A DNA stretch of 64,000 bases from Citrobacter sp. (GCA_019415335.1 DXKH01000071.1:92648-156647), one strand, 5' to 3'; shown: positions 35,577 to 47,460, counted from the stretch's first letter. Notes: generated by a model from the letters alone, not told the origin. Numbers and translations are program-made.

Positions 35577-37931
35577 ATGAAAAAACGTATTCCCACCCTC
35601 CTGGCCACCATGATTGCCACAGCCCTTTACAGTCAACAGGGTCTGGCAGCCAGTCTCGCCTCACAATGTATGTTAGGCGTGCCAAGCTATGACCGTCCTC
35701 TGGTGCAGGGCGAGACAAATCAACTCCCCGTCACGATTAATGCCGATCACGCGAAAGGGAATTATCCCGACGACGCGGTGTTTACCGGCAATGTGGACAT
35801 CATGCAGGGCAACAGTCGTCTGCAAGCCGATGAGGTGCAGCTTCATCAGAAAGAGGCTCAGGGTCAGCCTGAGCCCGTGCGTACCGTCGATGCACTCGGC
35901 AACGTCCATTACGATGACAACCAGGTTATCCTGAAAGGACCGAAGGGCTGGGCGAACCTGAACACCAAAGACACCAACGTCTGGGAAGGCGACTACCAGA
36001 TGGTGGGCCGTCAGGGCCGCGGTAAAGCGGATCTGATGAAACAGCGCGGCGAGAACCGCTATACCATTCTTGAAAACGGGAGTTTCACCTCCTGTCTGCC
36101 GGGTTCTGATACCTGGAGCGTCGTCGGTAGCGAAGTGATCCACGACCGCGAAGAGCAGGTCGCTGAAATCTGGAACGCCCGCTTTAAGCTAGGTCCGGTT
36201 CCAATCTTTTACAGTCCGTATTTGCAGTTGCCGGTGGGCGATAAACGCCGCTCCGGTTTCCTGATCCCGAACGCCAAGTACACGACAAAGAACTATTTTG
36301 AGTTCTATCTGCCGTATTACTGGAATATCGCACCAAACATGGATGCGACCCTTACGCCGCACTATATGCACCGTCGTGGTGGCGTCATGTGGGAGAACGA
36401 ATTCCGTTACCTGAGCCAGGCGGGTGCCGGCATCATGGAATTTGACTATCTCAATTCCGACCGCGTGTACGACGATGAACACCCGAACGATGACAACTCG
36501 CGCCGCTGGCTGTTCTACTGGCAACACTCCGGTGTAATGGACCAGGTGTGGCGCTTCAACGTCAACTATACCAAGGTGAGCGACTCCAGTTACTTTAACG
36601 ATTTCGATAATAAGTACGGTTCGAGTACCGATGGTTACGCCACACAGAAATTCAGCGTCGGCTATGCGGTGCAGAACTTTGACGCCACGGTTTCAACCAA
36701 GCAGTTCCAGGTCTTTGATACGGTAAACAGCAACAGCTATTCTGCGCAACCGCAGTTAGACGTTAACTATTACCAGAACGACATTGGTCCGTTTGATACC
36801 CGTATTTACGGTCAGGCCGTGCATTTTGTAAATACCAATGACAACATGCCGGAAGCGACGCGTCTGCACCTGGAGCCGACCATCAACCTGCCGCTGTCGA
36901 ATCAGTGGGGCAGCATTAACACCGAAGCAAAACTTCTGGCGACCCATTACCAGCAGACCAATCTGGACTGGTATAACAACCGTTATTCAACCCAGTTTGA
37001 TGATACGGTAAACCGTGTGATGCCGCAGTTTAAAGTCGACGGCAAGATGGTCTTTGAGCGTGATATGAATATGCTCGCGCCGGGTTATACCCAGACGCTG
37101 GAGCCGCGCGCGCAGTATCTGTACGTGCCGTATCGCGACCAGAGCAACATCTACAACTACGACTCTTCCCTGCTGCAATCTGACTATACCGGCCTGTTCC
37201 GTGACCGTAGCTATGGTGGCCTGGACCGCATTGCTTCCGCCAACCAGGTCACGACCGGCGTCACATCTCGTGTATATGATGACGCAGCGGTTGAACGTTT
37301 TAACGTTTCTGTTGGTCAAATCTACTATTTCACGGAGTCTCGCACTGGCGATGACAACATCCAATGGGAGAACGATAACCAGACAGGTTCGTTAGTATGG
37401 GCAGGTGATACCTACTGGCGTATTTCGGAACGTTGGGGCTTGCGTGGCGGTATTCAGTACGACACCCGTCTGGATAGCGTCGCCACCAGCAGCTCCAGTC
37501 TTGAATATCGTCGTGATGAAGACCGTCTGGTCCAGTTGAACTACCGTTACGCCAGCCCGGAATATATTCAGGCGACATTGCCTTCGCGCTATTCCACGGC
37601 TGAGCAGTACAAAAACGGGATCAGTCAGATCGGTACTGTCGCCAGTTGGCCAATCGCCGATCGCTGGTCGATCGTCGGTGCCTACTACTTTGATACTAAC
37701 GTTAGTAAACCCGCCGACCAGATGTTAGGTGTGCAGTACAACTCCTGCTGTTATGCGATCCGCGTCGGTTACGAGCGTAAGCTGAACGGCTGGGATAGCG
37801 ATAAAGAACACGCGGTGTATGACAACGTGATTGGCTTTAACATCGAACTTCGCGGCCTGAGTTCCAACTATGGTCTCGGCACGAGCGAGATGTTGCGTTC
37901 CAACATTTTGCCATATCAAAACTCTTTGTGA
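35577..37931 (+). CDS. lptD: LPS-assembly outer membrane protein LptD
   Basis: Essential beta-barrel that, with LptE, inserts lipopolysaccharide into the outer leaflet. It has 784 residues, as in E. coli. Signal peptide residues 1-24 end in GLAA. The N-terminal OstA-type jellyroll is followed by the C-terminal barrel. All four cysteines for the interlocking disulfides are present: Cys31 (SQCMLG), Cys173 (FTSCLPG), and Cys724-725 (NSCCYAI). The C-terminal aromatic-rich barrel end is intact. surA follows by 53 bp. Confidence 0.97.
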   Translation: MKKRIPTLLATMIATALYSQQGLAASLASQCMLGVPSYDRPLVQGETNQLPVTINADHAKGNYPDDAVFTGNVDIMQGNSRLQADEVQLHQKEAQGQPEPVRTVDALGNVHYDDNQVILKGPKGWANLNTKDTNVWEGDYQMVGRQGRGKADLMKQRGENRYTILENGSFTSCLPGSDTWSVVGSEVIHDREEQVAEIWNARFKLGPVPIFYSPYLQLPVGDKRRSGFLIPNAKYTTKNYFEFYLPYYWNIAPNMDATLTPHYMHRRGGVMWENEFRYLSQAGAGIMEFDYLNSDRVYDDEHPNDDNSRRWLFYWQHSGVMDQVWRFNVNYTKVSDSSYFNDFDNKYGSSTDGYATQKFSVGYAVQNFDATVSTKQFQVFDTVNSNSYSAQPQLDVNYYQNDIGPFDTRIYGQAVHFVNTNDNMPEATRLHLEPTINLPLSNQWGSINTEAKLLATHYQQTNLDWYNNRYSTQFDDTVNRVMPQFKVDGKMVFERDMNMLAPGYTQTLEPRAQYLYVPYRDQSNIYNYDSSLLQSDYTGLFRDRSYGGLDRIASANQVTTGVTSRVYDDAAVERFNVSVGQIYYFTESRTGDDNIQWENDNQTGSLVWAGDTYWRISERWGLRGGIQYDTRLDSVATSSSSLEYRRDEDRLVQLNYRYASPEYIQATLPSRYSTAEQYKNGISQIGTVASWPIADRWSIVGAYYFDTNVSKPADQMLGVQYNSCCYAIRVGYERKLNGWDSDKEHAVYDNVIGFNIELRGLSSNYGLGTSEMLRSNILPYQNSL

Positions 37932-37984
37932 TCTGATTGATTTACCACGTAATCCGCAGTGCGGTTAATTGAAATGGAAAAAGT

Positions 37985-39271
37985 ATGAAGAACTGGAAAA
38001 CGCTGCTTCTCGGTATCGCCATGATCGCGAATACCAGTTTCGCTGCCCCGCAGGTAGTTGATAAAGTCGCAGCCGTCGTAAATAACGGTGTCGTACTGGA
38101 AAGCGACGTTGATGGCCTGATGCAGTCTGTCAAACTGAACGCCAACCAGGCAGGTCAACAACTTCCGGACGACGCTACGCTGCGTCATCAGATTCTGGAA
38201 CGACTGATCATGGATCAGATTGTCCTGCAGATGGGTCAGAAGATGGGCGTCAAAATCTCTGACGAACAGCTTGATCAGGCGATTGCCAATATCGCTAAAC
38301 AGAACAACATGACGCTGGATCAGATGCGCAGCCGTCTGGCTTACGATGGTCTGAGCTATTCAACCTACCGTAATCAGATCCGTAAAGAGATGCTCATCTC
38401 TGAAGTGCGTAACAACGAAGTGCGCCGCCGCGTAACGATCCTGCCGCAGGAAGTCGATGCGCTGGCGCAGCAGGTTGGCAATCAAAATGATGCCAGTACA
38501 GAGCTGAATCTGAGCCACATCCTGATCCCACTGCCGGAAAACCCAACGTCTGATCAGGTGAACGACGCAGAATCCCAGGCACGTTCCATTGTTGATCAAG
38601 CCCGTAACGGTAGCGACTTCGGCAAACTGGCGATCACCTACTCTGCTGACCAGCAGGCACTGAAAGGCGGCCAGATGGGTTGGGGTCGTATTCAGGAACT
38701 GCCTGGCATTTTTGCCCAGGCGCTGAGTACCGCGAAGAAAGGCGACATCATTGGTCCGATTCGTTCCGGTGTCGGTTTCCATATCCTGAAAGTAAACGAC
38801 ATGCGCGGCCAGAGCCAGAGCATCTCCGTGACCGAAGTGCACGCTCGCCATATTCTGCTGAAGCCGTCACTGATCATGACCGATCAGCAGGCGCGTCTGA
38901 AGCTTGAGCAGATCGCGGCTGATATTAAGAGCGGTAAAACCACCTTTGCTGCCGCAGCAAAAGAGTTCTCTCAGGATCCCGGCTCGGCTAACCAGGGCGG
39001 CGATCTGGGTTGGGCGGCTGCGGACATTTTCGATCCGGCATTCCGTGATGCGTTAACCCGTATGAACAAAGGGCAGATGAGCGCACCGGTACACTCCTCT
39101 TTCGGCTGGCACCTGATCGAGCTGCTGGATACGCGTAACGTTGATAAAACTGACGCCGCGCAGAAAGATCGTGCTTACCGTATGCTGATGAACCGTAAAT
39201 TCTCGGAAGAAGCAGCAACCTGGATGCAGGAACAGCGCGCCAGCGCTTACGTTAAAATCCTGAGCAATTAA
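37985..39271 (+). CDS. surA: Periplasmic chaperone/peptidyl-prolyl isomerase SurA
   Basis: Main chaperone for outer-membrane protein biogenesis, including LptD encoded next door. It has 428 residues. Signal peptide 1-20 ([20 protein letters not shown]) is followed by the N-terminal chaperone domain and two parvulin domains (near residues 171-272 and 282-382, each with the LSHILIPLP / ARHILLKPS type start). Its stop overlaps the pdxA ATG (TAATG). Confidence 0.97.
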   Translation: MKNWKTLLLGIAMIANTSFAAPQVVDKVAAVVNNGVVLESDVDGLMQSVKLNANQAGQQLPDDATLRHQILERLIMDQIVLQMGQKMGVKISDEQLDQAIANIAKQNNMTLDQMRSRLAYDGLSYSTYRNQIRKEMLISEVRNNEVRRRVTILPQEVDALAQQVGNQNDASTELNLSHILIPLPENPTSDQVNDAESQARSIVDQARNGSDFGKLAITYSADQQALKGGQMGWGRIQELPGIFAQALSTAKKGDIIGPIRSGVGFHILKVNDMRGQSQSISVTEVHARHILLKPSLIMTDQQARLKLEQIAADIKSGKTTFAAAAKEFSQDPGSANQGGDLGWAAADIFDPAFRDALTRMNKGQMSAPVHSSFGWHLIELLDTRNVDKTDAAQKDRAYRMLMNRKFSEEAATWMQEQRASAYVKILSN

Positions 39272-40260
39272 TGACGGCAGCTCAACGCGTAGTGATCACT
39301 CCCGGCGAGCCCGCCGGGATTGGTCCGGATCTCGTCGTTCAACTTGCCCAGCGCGACTGGCCCGTTGAACTGGTGGTCTGTGCCGACGCCACGGTACTGA
39401 CCGACCGGGCGGCACTGCTCGGTCTTCCCCTCACACTACTCCCTTACTCCCCGCAAAGCGCTGCTAAACCGCAGACTGCCGGTACGCTTACGCTGTTACC
39501 GGTTGCGCTTCACGCGCCTGTCGTCCCTGGGCAGTTGGCCGTGGAGAATGGCGAGTATGTGGTGCAGACGCTGGCCCGCGCCTGTGACGGCTGCTTGCAA
39601 GGTGAATTCGCAGCACTTGTCACCGGGCCTGTACATAAAGGCGTGATCAACGACGCAGGCGTGCCTTTCACCGGTCACACCGAGTTTTTTGAAGAGCGCT
39701 CGCAGGCGAAAAAAGTGGTGATGATGCTGGCGACGGAGGAGTTACGCGTCGCACTGGCCACCACCCACCTGCCGCTGCGCGACGTCGCCGATGCCATTAC
39801 GCCAGCGTTACTGCACGAAGTGATTGGCATTCTGCATCACGATCTGCGCACCAAATTTGGCGTGAACGATCCGCGCATACTGGTCTGTGGTCTGAACCCT
39901 CATGCCGGTGAAGGGGGCCATATGGGCAGCGAAGAGATCGACACGATCATTCCGGTGCTCGACACACTACGCGCGCAGGGGATGAAATTGATGGGTCCGC
40001 TGCCGGCTGATACGCTGTTTCAGGCTAAATATTTGCAAGATGCCGATGCGGTGCTGGCGATGTACCACGATCAGGGTCTCCCCGTGCTAAAATACCAGGG
40101 ATTTGGTCGTGGCGTGAATATTACGCTGGGCCTACCCTTTATTCGAACCTCGGTTGATCACGGCACCGCGCTTGAACTGGCGGGTCGGAGTGAAGCTGAT
40201 GTCGGCAGTTTTATTACGGCGCTTAATCTCGCCATCAAAATGATTGTTAATACCCAATGA
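39271..40260 (+). CDS. pdxA: 4-hydroxythreonine-4-phosphate dehydrogenase PdxA
   Basis: Oxidises 4-phosphohydroxythreonine in the DXP-dependent pyridoxal 5'-phosphate pathway. It has 329 residues. The N-terminal [13 protein letters not shown], the substrate segment [23 protein letters not shown] near residue 117, and the metal ligands in [11 protein letters not shown] and [12 protein letters not shown] are visible. It overlaps both surA (1 bp) and ksgA (4 bp). Confidence 0.97.
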   Translation: MTAAQRVVITPGEPAGIGPDLVVQLAQRDWPVELVVCADATVLTDRAALLGLPLTLLPYSPQSAAKPQTAGTLTLLPVALHAPVVPGQLAVENGEYVVQTLARACDGCLQGEFAALVTGPVHKGVINDAGVPFTGHTEFFEERSQAKKVVMMLATEELRVALATTHLPLRDVADAITPALLHEVIGILHHDLRTKFGVNDPRILVCGLNPHAGEGGHMGSEEIDTIIPVLDTLRAQGMKLMGPLPADTLFQAKYLQDADAVLAMYHDQGLPVLKYQGFGRGVNITLGLPFIRTSVDHGTALELAGRSEADVGSFITALNLAIKMIVNTQ

Positions 40261-41078
40261 ATAATCGAGTCCATCAGGGCCACTTAGCCCGTAAACGCTT
40301 CGGGCAAAACTTCCTCAACGATCAGTTTGTGATCGACAGTATTGTCTCCGCCATTAACCCACAAAAGGGTCAGGCGATGGTCGAAATCGGCCCCGGTCTG
40401 GCTGCACTGACGGAGCCGGTTGGCGAACGTCTGGATGCGCTGACGGTCATTGAACTTGACCGCGATCTGGCCGCACGTCTGCAAACGCATCCCTTCCTGG
40501 GACCCAAGCTGACTATCTACCAGCAGGACGCCATGACCATGAATTTTGGCGAATTGTCTGAAAAGATGGGACAACCGCTACGCGTGTTCGGTAACCTGCC
40601 CTATAACATCTCTACGCCGCTAATGTTCCACCTGTTTAGCTATACTGATGCCATTGCCGATATGCACTTTATGTTGCAAAAAGAGGTGGTGAATCGTCTG
40701 GTTGCAGGACCAAACAGTAAGGCGTACGGTCGCTTAAGCGTGATGGCGCAATATTATTGCAACGTGATCCCGGTGCTTGAAGTACCGCCGTCCGCCTTCA
40801 CGCCGCCGCCAAAAGTGGATTCCGCCGTGGTGCGCCTGGTGCCGCACACTACGATGCCCTACCCGGTAAAAGATATTCGCCTGTTGAGCCGCATCACCAC
40901 TGAAGCGTTCAACCAGCGTCGTAAAACGGTTCGTAACAGCCTCGGCAATCTGTTCAGCGTTGAGGTCTTAACGGAACTGGGTATTGACCCGGCAATGCGA
41001 GCGGAAAATATCTCTGTCGCGCAGTACTGCCAGATGGCGAACTATCTGTCAGAAAACGCGCCATCGAAGGAGAGTTAA
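40257..41078 (+). CDS. ksgA: 16S rRNA A1518/A1519 dimethyltransferase KsgA (RsmA)
   Basis: Adds N6,N6-dimethyl groups to two adjacent adenosines late in 30S assembly. Loss gives kasugamycin resistance. It has 273 residues. SAM-binding [15 protein letters not shown] (residues 15-29) and [14 protein letters not shown] are seen near the N-terminus, and the catalytic [10 protein letters not shown] is near residue 113. The ATG overlaps the pdxA stop (ATGA). Confidence 0.97.
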   Translation: MNNRVHQGHLARKRFGQNFLNDQFVIDSIVSAINPQKGQAMVEIGPGLAALTEPVGERLDALTVIELDRDLAARLQTHPFLGPKLTIYQQDAMTMNFGELSEKMGQPLRVFGNLPYNISTPLMFHLFSYTDAIADMHFMLQKEVVNRLVAGPNSKAYGRLSVMAQYYCNVIPVLEVPPSAFTPPPKVDSAVVRLVPHTTMPYPVKDIRLLSRITTEAFNQRRKTVRNSLGNLFSVEVLTELGIDPAMRAENISVAQYCQMANYLSENAPSKES

Positions 41079-41080
41079 GC

Positions 41081-41458
41081 ATGATCAATTCGCCCCGAGT
41101 GTGTATTCAGGTCCAGAGCGTCTATATTGAGGCGCAATCCTCACCTGATGATGAACGTTACGTTTTTGCCTACACCGTAACCATCCGCAATTTGGGGCGA
41201 GCGCCCGTGCAGCTGCTGGGGCGCTATTGGTTGATCACCAACGGTCATGGCCGAGAAACCGAAGTCCAGGGAGAAGGTGTGGTCGGCGTTCAGCCGCACA
41301 TTGAACCTGGCGAAGAGTACCAGTACACCAGCGGTGCCGTTATCGAAACACCGCTGGGCACGATGCAGGGTCATTACGAAATGATTGATGAGAACGGCGT
41401 CGCCTTTACCATCGATATTCCGGTTTTCCGACTCGCCGTTTCCACTCTCATTCACTAA
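41081..41458 (+). CDS. apaG: ApaG (DUF525) protein
   Basis: Small beta-sandwich protein of 125 residues; the related Polybromo/FBxo3 domain is known in eukaryotes. The function in bacteria is not established. The family signature [36 protein letters not shown] is present across residues 48-88. It lies between ksgA and apaH, 2 bp after ksgA, and is probably cotranscribed. Confidence 0.95.
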   Translation: MINSPRVCIQVQSVYIEAQSSPDDERYVFAYTVTIRNLGRAPVQLLGRYWLITNGHGRETEVQGEGVVGVQPHIEPGEEYQYTSGAVIETPLGTMQGHYEMIDENGVAFTIDIPVFRLAVSTLIH

Positions 41459-41468
41459 AACAATAGCT

Positions 41469-42317
41469 ATGGCAACATACCTTATTGGCGACGTTCACGG
41501 TTGCTACGACGAACTGATCGCATTGCTACAACAAGTCAATTTTACCCCTGAAAGCGATACCCTGTGGCTGACGGGGGATCTGGTTGCCCGTGGCCCCGGT
41601 TCACTGGACGTGCTGCGTTATGTGAAATCACTCGGTGACTGTGTGCGCCTGGTGCTGGGCAATCACGACCTGCATCTGCTGGCCGTCTTCGCCGGTATCA
41701 GTCGTAACAAACCGAAAGACCGTCTGAGCCCGCTGCTGGAAGCGCCTGACGCGGATGAACTGCTCAACTGGCTGCGTCGTCAACCGCTGTTGCAGATAGA
41801 TGAAGAAAAGAAACTGGTGATGGCGCATGCGGGTATCACACCACAGTGGGATTTGCAGACGGCCAAAGACTGCGCACGCGATGTTGAAGCGGTGCTGTCG
41901 AGCGACTCTTACCCTTTCTTTCTCGACGCCATGTATGGCGACATGCCAAATAACTGGACGCCGGAACTGAGCGGACTGGCACGCCTGCGCTTTATCACCA
42001 ACGCCTTTACCCGGATGCGTTACTGCTTCCCGAACGGGCAACTGGATATGTACAGCAAAGAGTCCCCGGAGGATGCGCCGGCGCCGTTGAAACCATGGTT
42101 TGCCATCCCCGGACCGGTCAGCGAGGCCTACAGCATCGCGTTTGGTCACTGGGCTTCTCTGGAAGGAAAAGGGACGCCGGACAGGATCTATGCGCTGGAT
42201 ACCGGGTGCTGCTGGGGAGGGAATCTAACCTGCCTGCGTTGGGAAGATAAGCAGTACTTTGTGCAACCGTCAAACCGGCAGATGGATCTGGATGAAGGTG
42301 CGGCGGTTAACGCCTGA
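41469..42317 (+). CDS. apaH: Diadenosine tetraphosphatase ApaH
   Basis: Symmetric Ap4A hydrolase, also implicated in removing Np4 RNA caps. The ATG at 41469 ([16 protein letters not shown]) gives 282 residues; a longer frame overlaps apaG. The phosphoesterase motifs [23 protein letters not shown] and GNHDLHLL are at about residues 7, 37 and 63. Last gene of the lptD-surA-pdxA-ksgA-apaGH series. Confidence 0.96.
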   Translation: MATYLIGDVHGCYDELIALLQQVNFTPESDTLWLTGDLVARGPGSLDVLRYVKSLGDCVRLVLGNHDLHLLAVFAGISRNKPKDRLSPLLEAPDADELLNWLRRQPLLQIDEEKKLVMAHAGITPQWDLQTAKDCARDVEAVLSSDSYPFFLDAMYGDMPNNWTPELSGLARLRFITNAFTRMRYCFPNGQLDMYSKESPEDAPAPLKPWFAIPGPVSEAYSIAFGHWASLEGKGTPDRIYALDTGCCWGGNLTCLRWEDKQYFVQPSNRQMDLDEGAAVNA

Positions 42318-42325
42318 TATGTTTT

Positions 42326-42592
42326 GCCTGATGGCGCTTCGCTTATCAGGCCTACGAGATAGTTTGTAGGCCGGATAAAACATTCACAGCGCCATCCTGC
42401 ATGTATGTCGTCTTTTCGCTTGATGGCGCTACGCTTATCAAGCCTGCGAGATAGTTTTGTAGGCCGGATAAAACATTCACAGCGCCATCCTGCATGTATG
42501 TCGTCTTTTCGCCTGATGGCGCTACGCTTATCAGGCCTACGAGATAGTTTTGTAGGCCGGATAAGACGCTAAGCGTCGCTATCCGGCACTCA
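42326..42592. repeat. Tandem 93-bp BIME array between apaH and folA
   Basis: Nearly three copies of a 92-93 bp unit start at 42326, 42418 and 42511. Each copy contains a REP pair around CGAGATAGTTTTGTAGGCCGG. Copies 1 and 2 share an extra segment (CATCCTGCATGTATGTCG) that links them to the next copy. The array fills the gap between the convergent apaH and folA. Confidence 0.93.
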
Positions 42593-42596
42593 TCGC

Positions 42597-43223
<627 letters not shown>

Positions 43224-43273
43224 TCAAAAACAAACGGTTAACAGTAAAGTTTGCAGTACATCACATTTTTGAC

Positions 43274-45125
43274 TTAGGTTGACGGTTTGACTTCCGGTTC
43301 ATCGGCAACGTCTCCGGTGTGCTTGCCTTCGTCAGTTCCCTGCCAGCCATGACGCTGAATTAGCGACAGATGTTCGCGATCCTCACTGATGATTTCGCTC
43401 AGCATTGCACTGGTACGTTTATAGACTGCCGCCCGGGAGGTGGCATCGTCCTCACCTTTCGCCATCTCTTCTACCATTTGCGTATTAAAGCGGCGGAACA
43501 GGTCCGCGCGTTCACGCGCTTCATAACGGCCAAGCCCAAGGCTTTCCAGCGCCAGACGCCCGGTTTTAAGCGCGCCTTCAAACGTTTCACGTTCAGGTTG
43601 ATCCACGCCCGCCTGGCGCAGACGAATGTAATGATCGACATCGCGCGCCCGGGCAATAATTTGCAGGTTCGGGAAATGATCTTTTACCATCTCCGTCAGT
43701 TCCAGGCTGGTTTGCGGATCGTCAATGGCGTTGATCAGCACTTCCGCTTTCGCCGCCCCGGCGGACTCCAGCAGATCCATCCGCGTTGCGTCGCCGTAGA
43801 ACACCTTCATGCCGAATTTACGCAGCGTCTCGATGTGGTCCGGGTCGTGATCAAGGACGACCATCTTCACGCCGCTGGAGAGCAGTAAACGACCGGTGAT
43901 CTGCCCGAAGCGGCCAAATCCGGCAATAATCACCCGTGGCTGTTCTTCATCAATTTCATCGGCTTCCCTCTCTTCACCAGTGGCCGATTTCTCCATTCGC
44001 GTGAGGATGACCAGTAAAATCGGCGTCGCCGCCATCGACAGCGCCACCGCCAGCGTCAGTGCTTTCGCCCATTGTGGATCGAGCACGTTCGCCATCTGTG
44101 CCGCGCCAAAGACCACAAACGCGAACTCACTGCCCTGCCCGAGCAGTACCGCAAACCAGCGGCGCTGTTTATTTGGCACCTGTAGAGGACGGGCAATCAG
44201 CCATAGCATCCCGGTTTTAATCACCAGGAAACCGATCAGTAGAATGATGATCCGGAGCGGATTATCGATAAGCGTCCCGAAGTCGATAGACATGCCGACG
44301 CCGATGAAAAACAGTCCCAGCAGCAGCCCTTTGAACGGCTCGATGTCGCTTTCCAGCGCGTGACGATACTCAGAGCTTGCCAGCAACACACCGGCCAGGA
44401 ATGCCCCCATCGCCATCGACAGCCCGACTTCTTCAAGCAGCAGCCCGAAGCCAAAGATCAGAAACAGCGCCACGGCGCTGAATACTTCGCGCAGGCCAGA
44501 ACGCGCAACGAAACGCAGCGCCGGGCGGGTCACGTAGCGCCCCAGCAGTACCACCAGCACCAACGCACCAGCCACTTTCAGTGCCGACAACGCGAATGCC
44601 CCAAGCGTGGTTGATGCCCCGCTGGTCGCCAGTAGCGGAATCATTGCCACCAGCGGAATTGCCGCGATGTCCTGGAACAGCAGCACGGCAAAAGCGCTGC
44701 GCCCCATCTGCGAAACGGTCAGGTTGCGCTCATTCATCGCCTGCATGGCTATCGCCGTGGAGGAGAGCGCCAGCGTCATACCAATCAGTTCCGCCACCTG
44801 CCAGCGCAGGCCAAGGAACATACAAAACAGACCAATCAGGCCGCCACAGACCACCATCTGTAGCGCGCCACCGCCAAACACCGAGGCGCGCACGCTGGGG
44901 ATCGAGTTCCAGGCCAATGACGAACAGCATCAGCACCACGCCGATTTCAGCAAAGTGCAGAATAGATTCGGCGTCCGTCACCAGGCGCAAACCCCAGGGG
45001 CCGATGATGCAGCCCGCAATGAGATAGCCCAGCACCGAGCCTAAGCCCAGCCGAACGGCAATCGGCACAATCAGCGCCGCCGACCCAAGATAAATCAGCG
45101 CCTGTATGAGCGTATGGCTATCCAT
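43274..45125 (-). pseudogene. kefC: Glutathione-regulated K+ efflux antiporter KefC, frameshifted
   Basis: The intact protein (620 residues in E. coli) is a CPA2 K+/H+ antiporter with a C-terminal KTN domain, gated by glutathione adducts. Here codons 1-78 ([10 protein letters not shown] to LELDPQR, 45125-44892) run into another frame and drift away ([14 protein letters not shown]). The rest resumes in a different frame from 44890 ([17 protein letters not shown]) to a normal end. Four residues (LWKL) are missing with a net loss of 11 nt, so the reading frame is broken after helix 2 or 3. The remaining transmembrane and KTN parts ([17 protein letters not shown]) look undamaged, which suggests a recent event or a sequence error. 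Confidence 0.9.
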
Positions 45126-45648
45126 GGTGCGCCTCCTGCCATTCCATCAGTCGTTGCTTGTAATGGCGCGCCTGCGCCTGCAACGTTTCATCGTCGCAGA
45201 TAAACGTACAGTGCATTGCAAACGGCACCAGCCAGTTGAGCCCGCAGTAGATGGCTGTCGCCTGGAGCGGCTGTGAGAGTACGTCAAAACCCGGGTGCGA
45301 GCCGATATCGAAGTGATTATCGCCGCCACCGGTGGTCACCGCCCACATGACCTGCTTACCGCGCAGCGCGGTCCCGCCGTGACCATAGGCCCAGCCGTGG
45401 GAAAGCACTTTATCCATCCACAGTTTGAGTAAGGGGGGAACGCTGTACCACTGCATAGGATGCTGCCAGACGATCAGATCAGCGCGAGAAAGCGCCTCTT
45501 GTTCCGCGGCAATATCGATATTGAAGTCAGGATAGAGTTCATAAAGAGAACGAACTTCGACGCCTTCCAGCGTCCTTGCCTGCTCAAGCATCCGTTTATT
45601 CGCATGCGAATGCTGCGGATAAGGATGCGCATAAATGATGAGAATCAT
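45118..45648 (-). CDS. kefF: KefC ancillary quinone oxidoreductase KefF
   Basis: Flavodoxin-fold NAD(P)H:quinone reductase that binds and stimulates KefC. It has 176 residues, as in E. coli. FMN-binding features include the N-terminal [18 protein letters not shown] and [29 protein letters not shown] near residues 58-86. The 3' end overlaps the kefC start by 8 bp. KefF is intact although its partner is frameshifted. Confidence 0.95.
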   Translation of the reverse strand: MILIIYAHPYPQHSHANKRMLEQARTLEGVEVRSLYELYPDFNIDIAAEQEALSRADLIVWQHPMQWYSVPPLLKLWMDKVLSHGWAYGHGGTALRGKQVMWAVTTGGGDNHFDIGSHPGFDVLSQPLQATAIYCGLNWLVPFAMHCTFICDDETLQAQARHYKQRLMEWQEAHHG

Positions 45649-45675
45649 GATTAGCCTGTTATTTTACCACTCTGT

Positions 45676-45704
45676 TTTATAAGAGAGTGTAGTCAGTAAA
45701 CCAA
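45676..45704 (-). promoter_or_regulatory. kefF promoter inside a palindrome
   Basis: On the minus strand -35 TTGGTT (45699-45704), a 17-bp spacer and -10 TATAAA (45676-45681). The promoter sits within a larger inverted repeat: ATTAGCCTGTT (45650-45660) and AACAGGCTAAT (45703-45713). Confidence 0.6.
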
Positions 45705-45751
45705 CAGGCTAATAGTGAATATTATTGAGCGGATGAATGGGGAAAATTGAA

Positions 45752-45985
45752 CTAGTTATCCAGCTCGCTCATATTTTTCACCTGATCGCGGTTAATTTGC
45801 TCCGTCTGGCCCGTTTCCGCGTTTTTATAGGAGACCAGACCCGTGTCATCGTCCACCTGCGGTTTACCGTCGGTGACAATGGTTCGGCCATCCGTCGTAC
45901 GCACAGCCTGGTTCGAGGAGCAGCCGGCGAGAGTGAAGACGGTTGCTGCGGCAAAAATGGAAGCGATTAACAGTTTCTTTTGCAT
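45752..45985 (-). CDS. YgdI/YgdR-type small lipoprotein
   Basis: A 77-residue protein with a lipoprotein signal peptide (MQKKLLIASIFAAATVFTLAGC). The lipobox LAGC places the lipidated cysteine at residue 22. The mature part (TTDGRTIVTDGKPQVDDDTGLVSYKNAETGQTEQINRDQV) matches the DUF903/YgdI-YgdR family, a small SH3-like fold of unknown function. An AGGGAG ribosome site precedes the ATG. It has its own place between kefF and yaaU. E. coli K-12 has no lipoprotein gene here as far as I recall, so it is lineage-specific at this locus. Confidence 0.85.
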   Translation of the reverse strand: MQKKLLIASIFAAATVFTLAGCSSNQAVRTTDGRTIVTDGKPQVDDDTGLVSYKNAETGQTEQINRDQVKNMSELDN

Positions 45986-46087
45986 GGTGTTCTCCCTGCT
46001 TTTCAGTCATTTTCAGTGATATACCCATTAACTGTAGACACACTGACTGAGGTTGAGGGCAAATACAGAACACTCTGAAGGCTCAGC

Positions 46088-47419
46088 TTAACACAGCGGT
46101 TTCCTGCGAATCGTCATCGTACTGGTCTGGGCAAGCGTCAGGCCGCGCGTTTCTGGCGCGAAGGCAATGGAGACCAGCAGCCCAATCAACGAGATCCCCG
46201 CCCCCATCAACATCACCTGACTGATGCCATATTTAGTGATGAAGATCGGCAGCGCCCAGGTAGAGAGGATGGTGCCAATACGGCTCAACGACATGATCAC
46301 CCCCACGGCGGAGGCGCGGATATCGGTCGGGAACAGTTCATTGGGATAGAGCCATTGCAGATTCCCCGGCCCGCCGGAGAAAAAGGCGTACACCGCAAAT
46401 GCCGTCACCACCAGCCAGATCCCCATTTCCGGGATCAGCCCCAGCACCGCCAGCGCCAGCGTCATCATTACGAAGCTGCCAATCAGCAGCGGTCGCCGCC
46501 CCGCGCTGTTCAGCCAGAACATCGGTGGAATACAGCCCAGCATAAAGAACAGACTGATCACCACATTTCCCAGCGCCGCGCTCTTCCCGGCGCCCAGTCC
46601 CAACAGGCCAACGATCTGCGGACCAAAGGTGTAAATGGCAAACATCGGGATCACCTGACAGGTCCAGATCGCGGCGACAAACAGTACAAACGGAAAGTGA
46701 CGACGATTAAACAACTGCAAAAAGCGCGTCTCCTGCGCCGTGTCTTCATCGAACGCCACCGGCTCGCCGAACAGCTTGATCATCATCGCGTCGCACTCTT
46801 TGACCCGCCCTTTACGCAACAGCCAGCGAGGAGACTCGGGCAGATCAAAGCGACCGATCAGGATCAGCAGGCAAGGGATCGCCGCGCTGCCCAGCATCCA
46901 GCGCCAGCCGCCCTCGACGTCATACAGCCAGTAACCAACCAGATCGGCGCAGGTCGCGCCGACGTACCACATCGCCGCAATAAAGCTTATTGAGAAGGCG
47001 CGTTGGCGGGTACTGGAAAATTCGGTAATCATCGAGGTGGCAATGGGATAATCCGCGCCAATCACCACGCCAATCAGCACCCGCATCACCAGCAGTTCAA
47101 CCGGGGATGAGACAAACATAGTGGCCACCGATATCACCCCAATGGCGATGATATCGATGAGAAACATTTTGCGCCGCCCCACCTTGTCCGAGATATAGCC
47201 AAACAGAGAGGTGCCGACAAACAGCCCGGCCAGCGTCCCTGCGCCCAGCAGGCCGATCCAGTCGGCATCCAGCTTCAGCGCAGGCGTGAGTTGTTCCAGC
47301 GCGACGCCAATCATCACCAGCACATAACCGTCCAGAAACGGTCCACCGCTTCCCCACAGCATGATCCTGCGGTGAATAGAGGAGAACTGGATGTCATCAA
47401 AGTTCCTGGGCTGTTGCAT
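46088..47419 (-). CDS. yaaU: MFS transporter YaaU
   Basis: Predicted proton-coupled sugar-type transporter; substrate unknown. The ATG at 47419 (MQQPRNFDDIQFSSIHRRIMLWGSGGPFLDGYVLVMIG) has AGGAC at the proper distance and gives 443 residues, as in E. coli. A longer frame adds ten residues without a better ribosome site. Twelve membrane segments and the motifs GYISDKVGRRKMFL (near residue 74) and PESPRWLLRKGR (near 198) place it in the sugar-porter group. Its position next to the fix/cai genes led to speculation about a carnitine-related substrate, but nothing in the sequence shows that. Confidence 0.94.
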   Translation of the reverse strand: MQQPRNFDDIQFSSIHRRIMLWGSGGPFLDGYVLVMIGVALEQLTPALKLDADWIGLLGAGTLAGLFVGTSLFGYISDKVGRRKMFLIDIIAIGVISVATMFVSSPVELLVMRVLIGVVIGADYPIATSMITEFSSTRQRAFSISFIAAMWYVGATCADLVGYWLYDVEGGWRWMLGSAAIPCLLILIGRFDLPESPRWLLRKGRVKECDAMMIKLFGEPVAFDEDTAQETRFLQLFNRRHFPFVLFVAAIWTCQVIPMFAIYTFGPQIVGLLGLGAGKSAALGNVVISLFFMLGCIPPMFWLNSAGRRPLLIGSFVMMTLALAVLGLIPEMGIWLVVTAFAVYAFFSGGPGNLQWLYPNELFPTDIRASAVGVIMSLSRIGTILSTWALPIFITKYGISQVMLMGAGISLIGLLVSIAFAPETRGLTLAQTSTMTIRRKPLC

Positions 47420-47460
47420 GGCGATGTCCTGTTTGCCGACATTCGGCATTAGTGCTTAAC

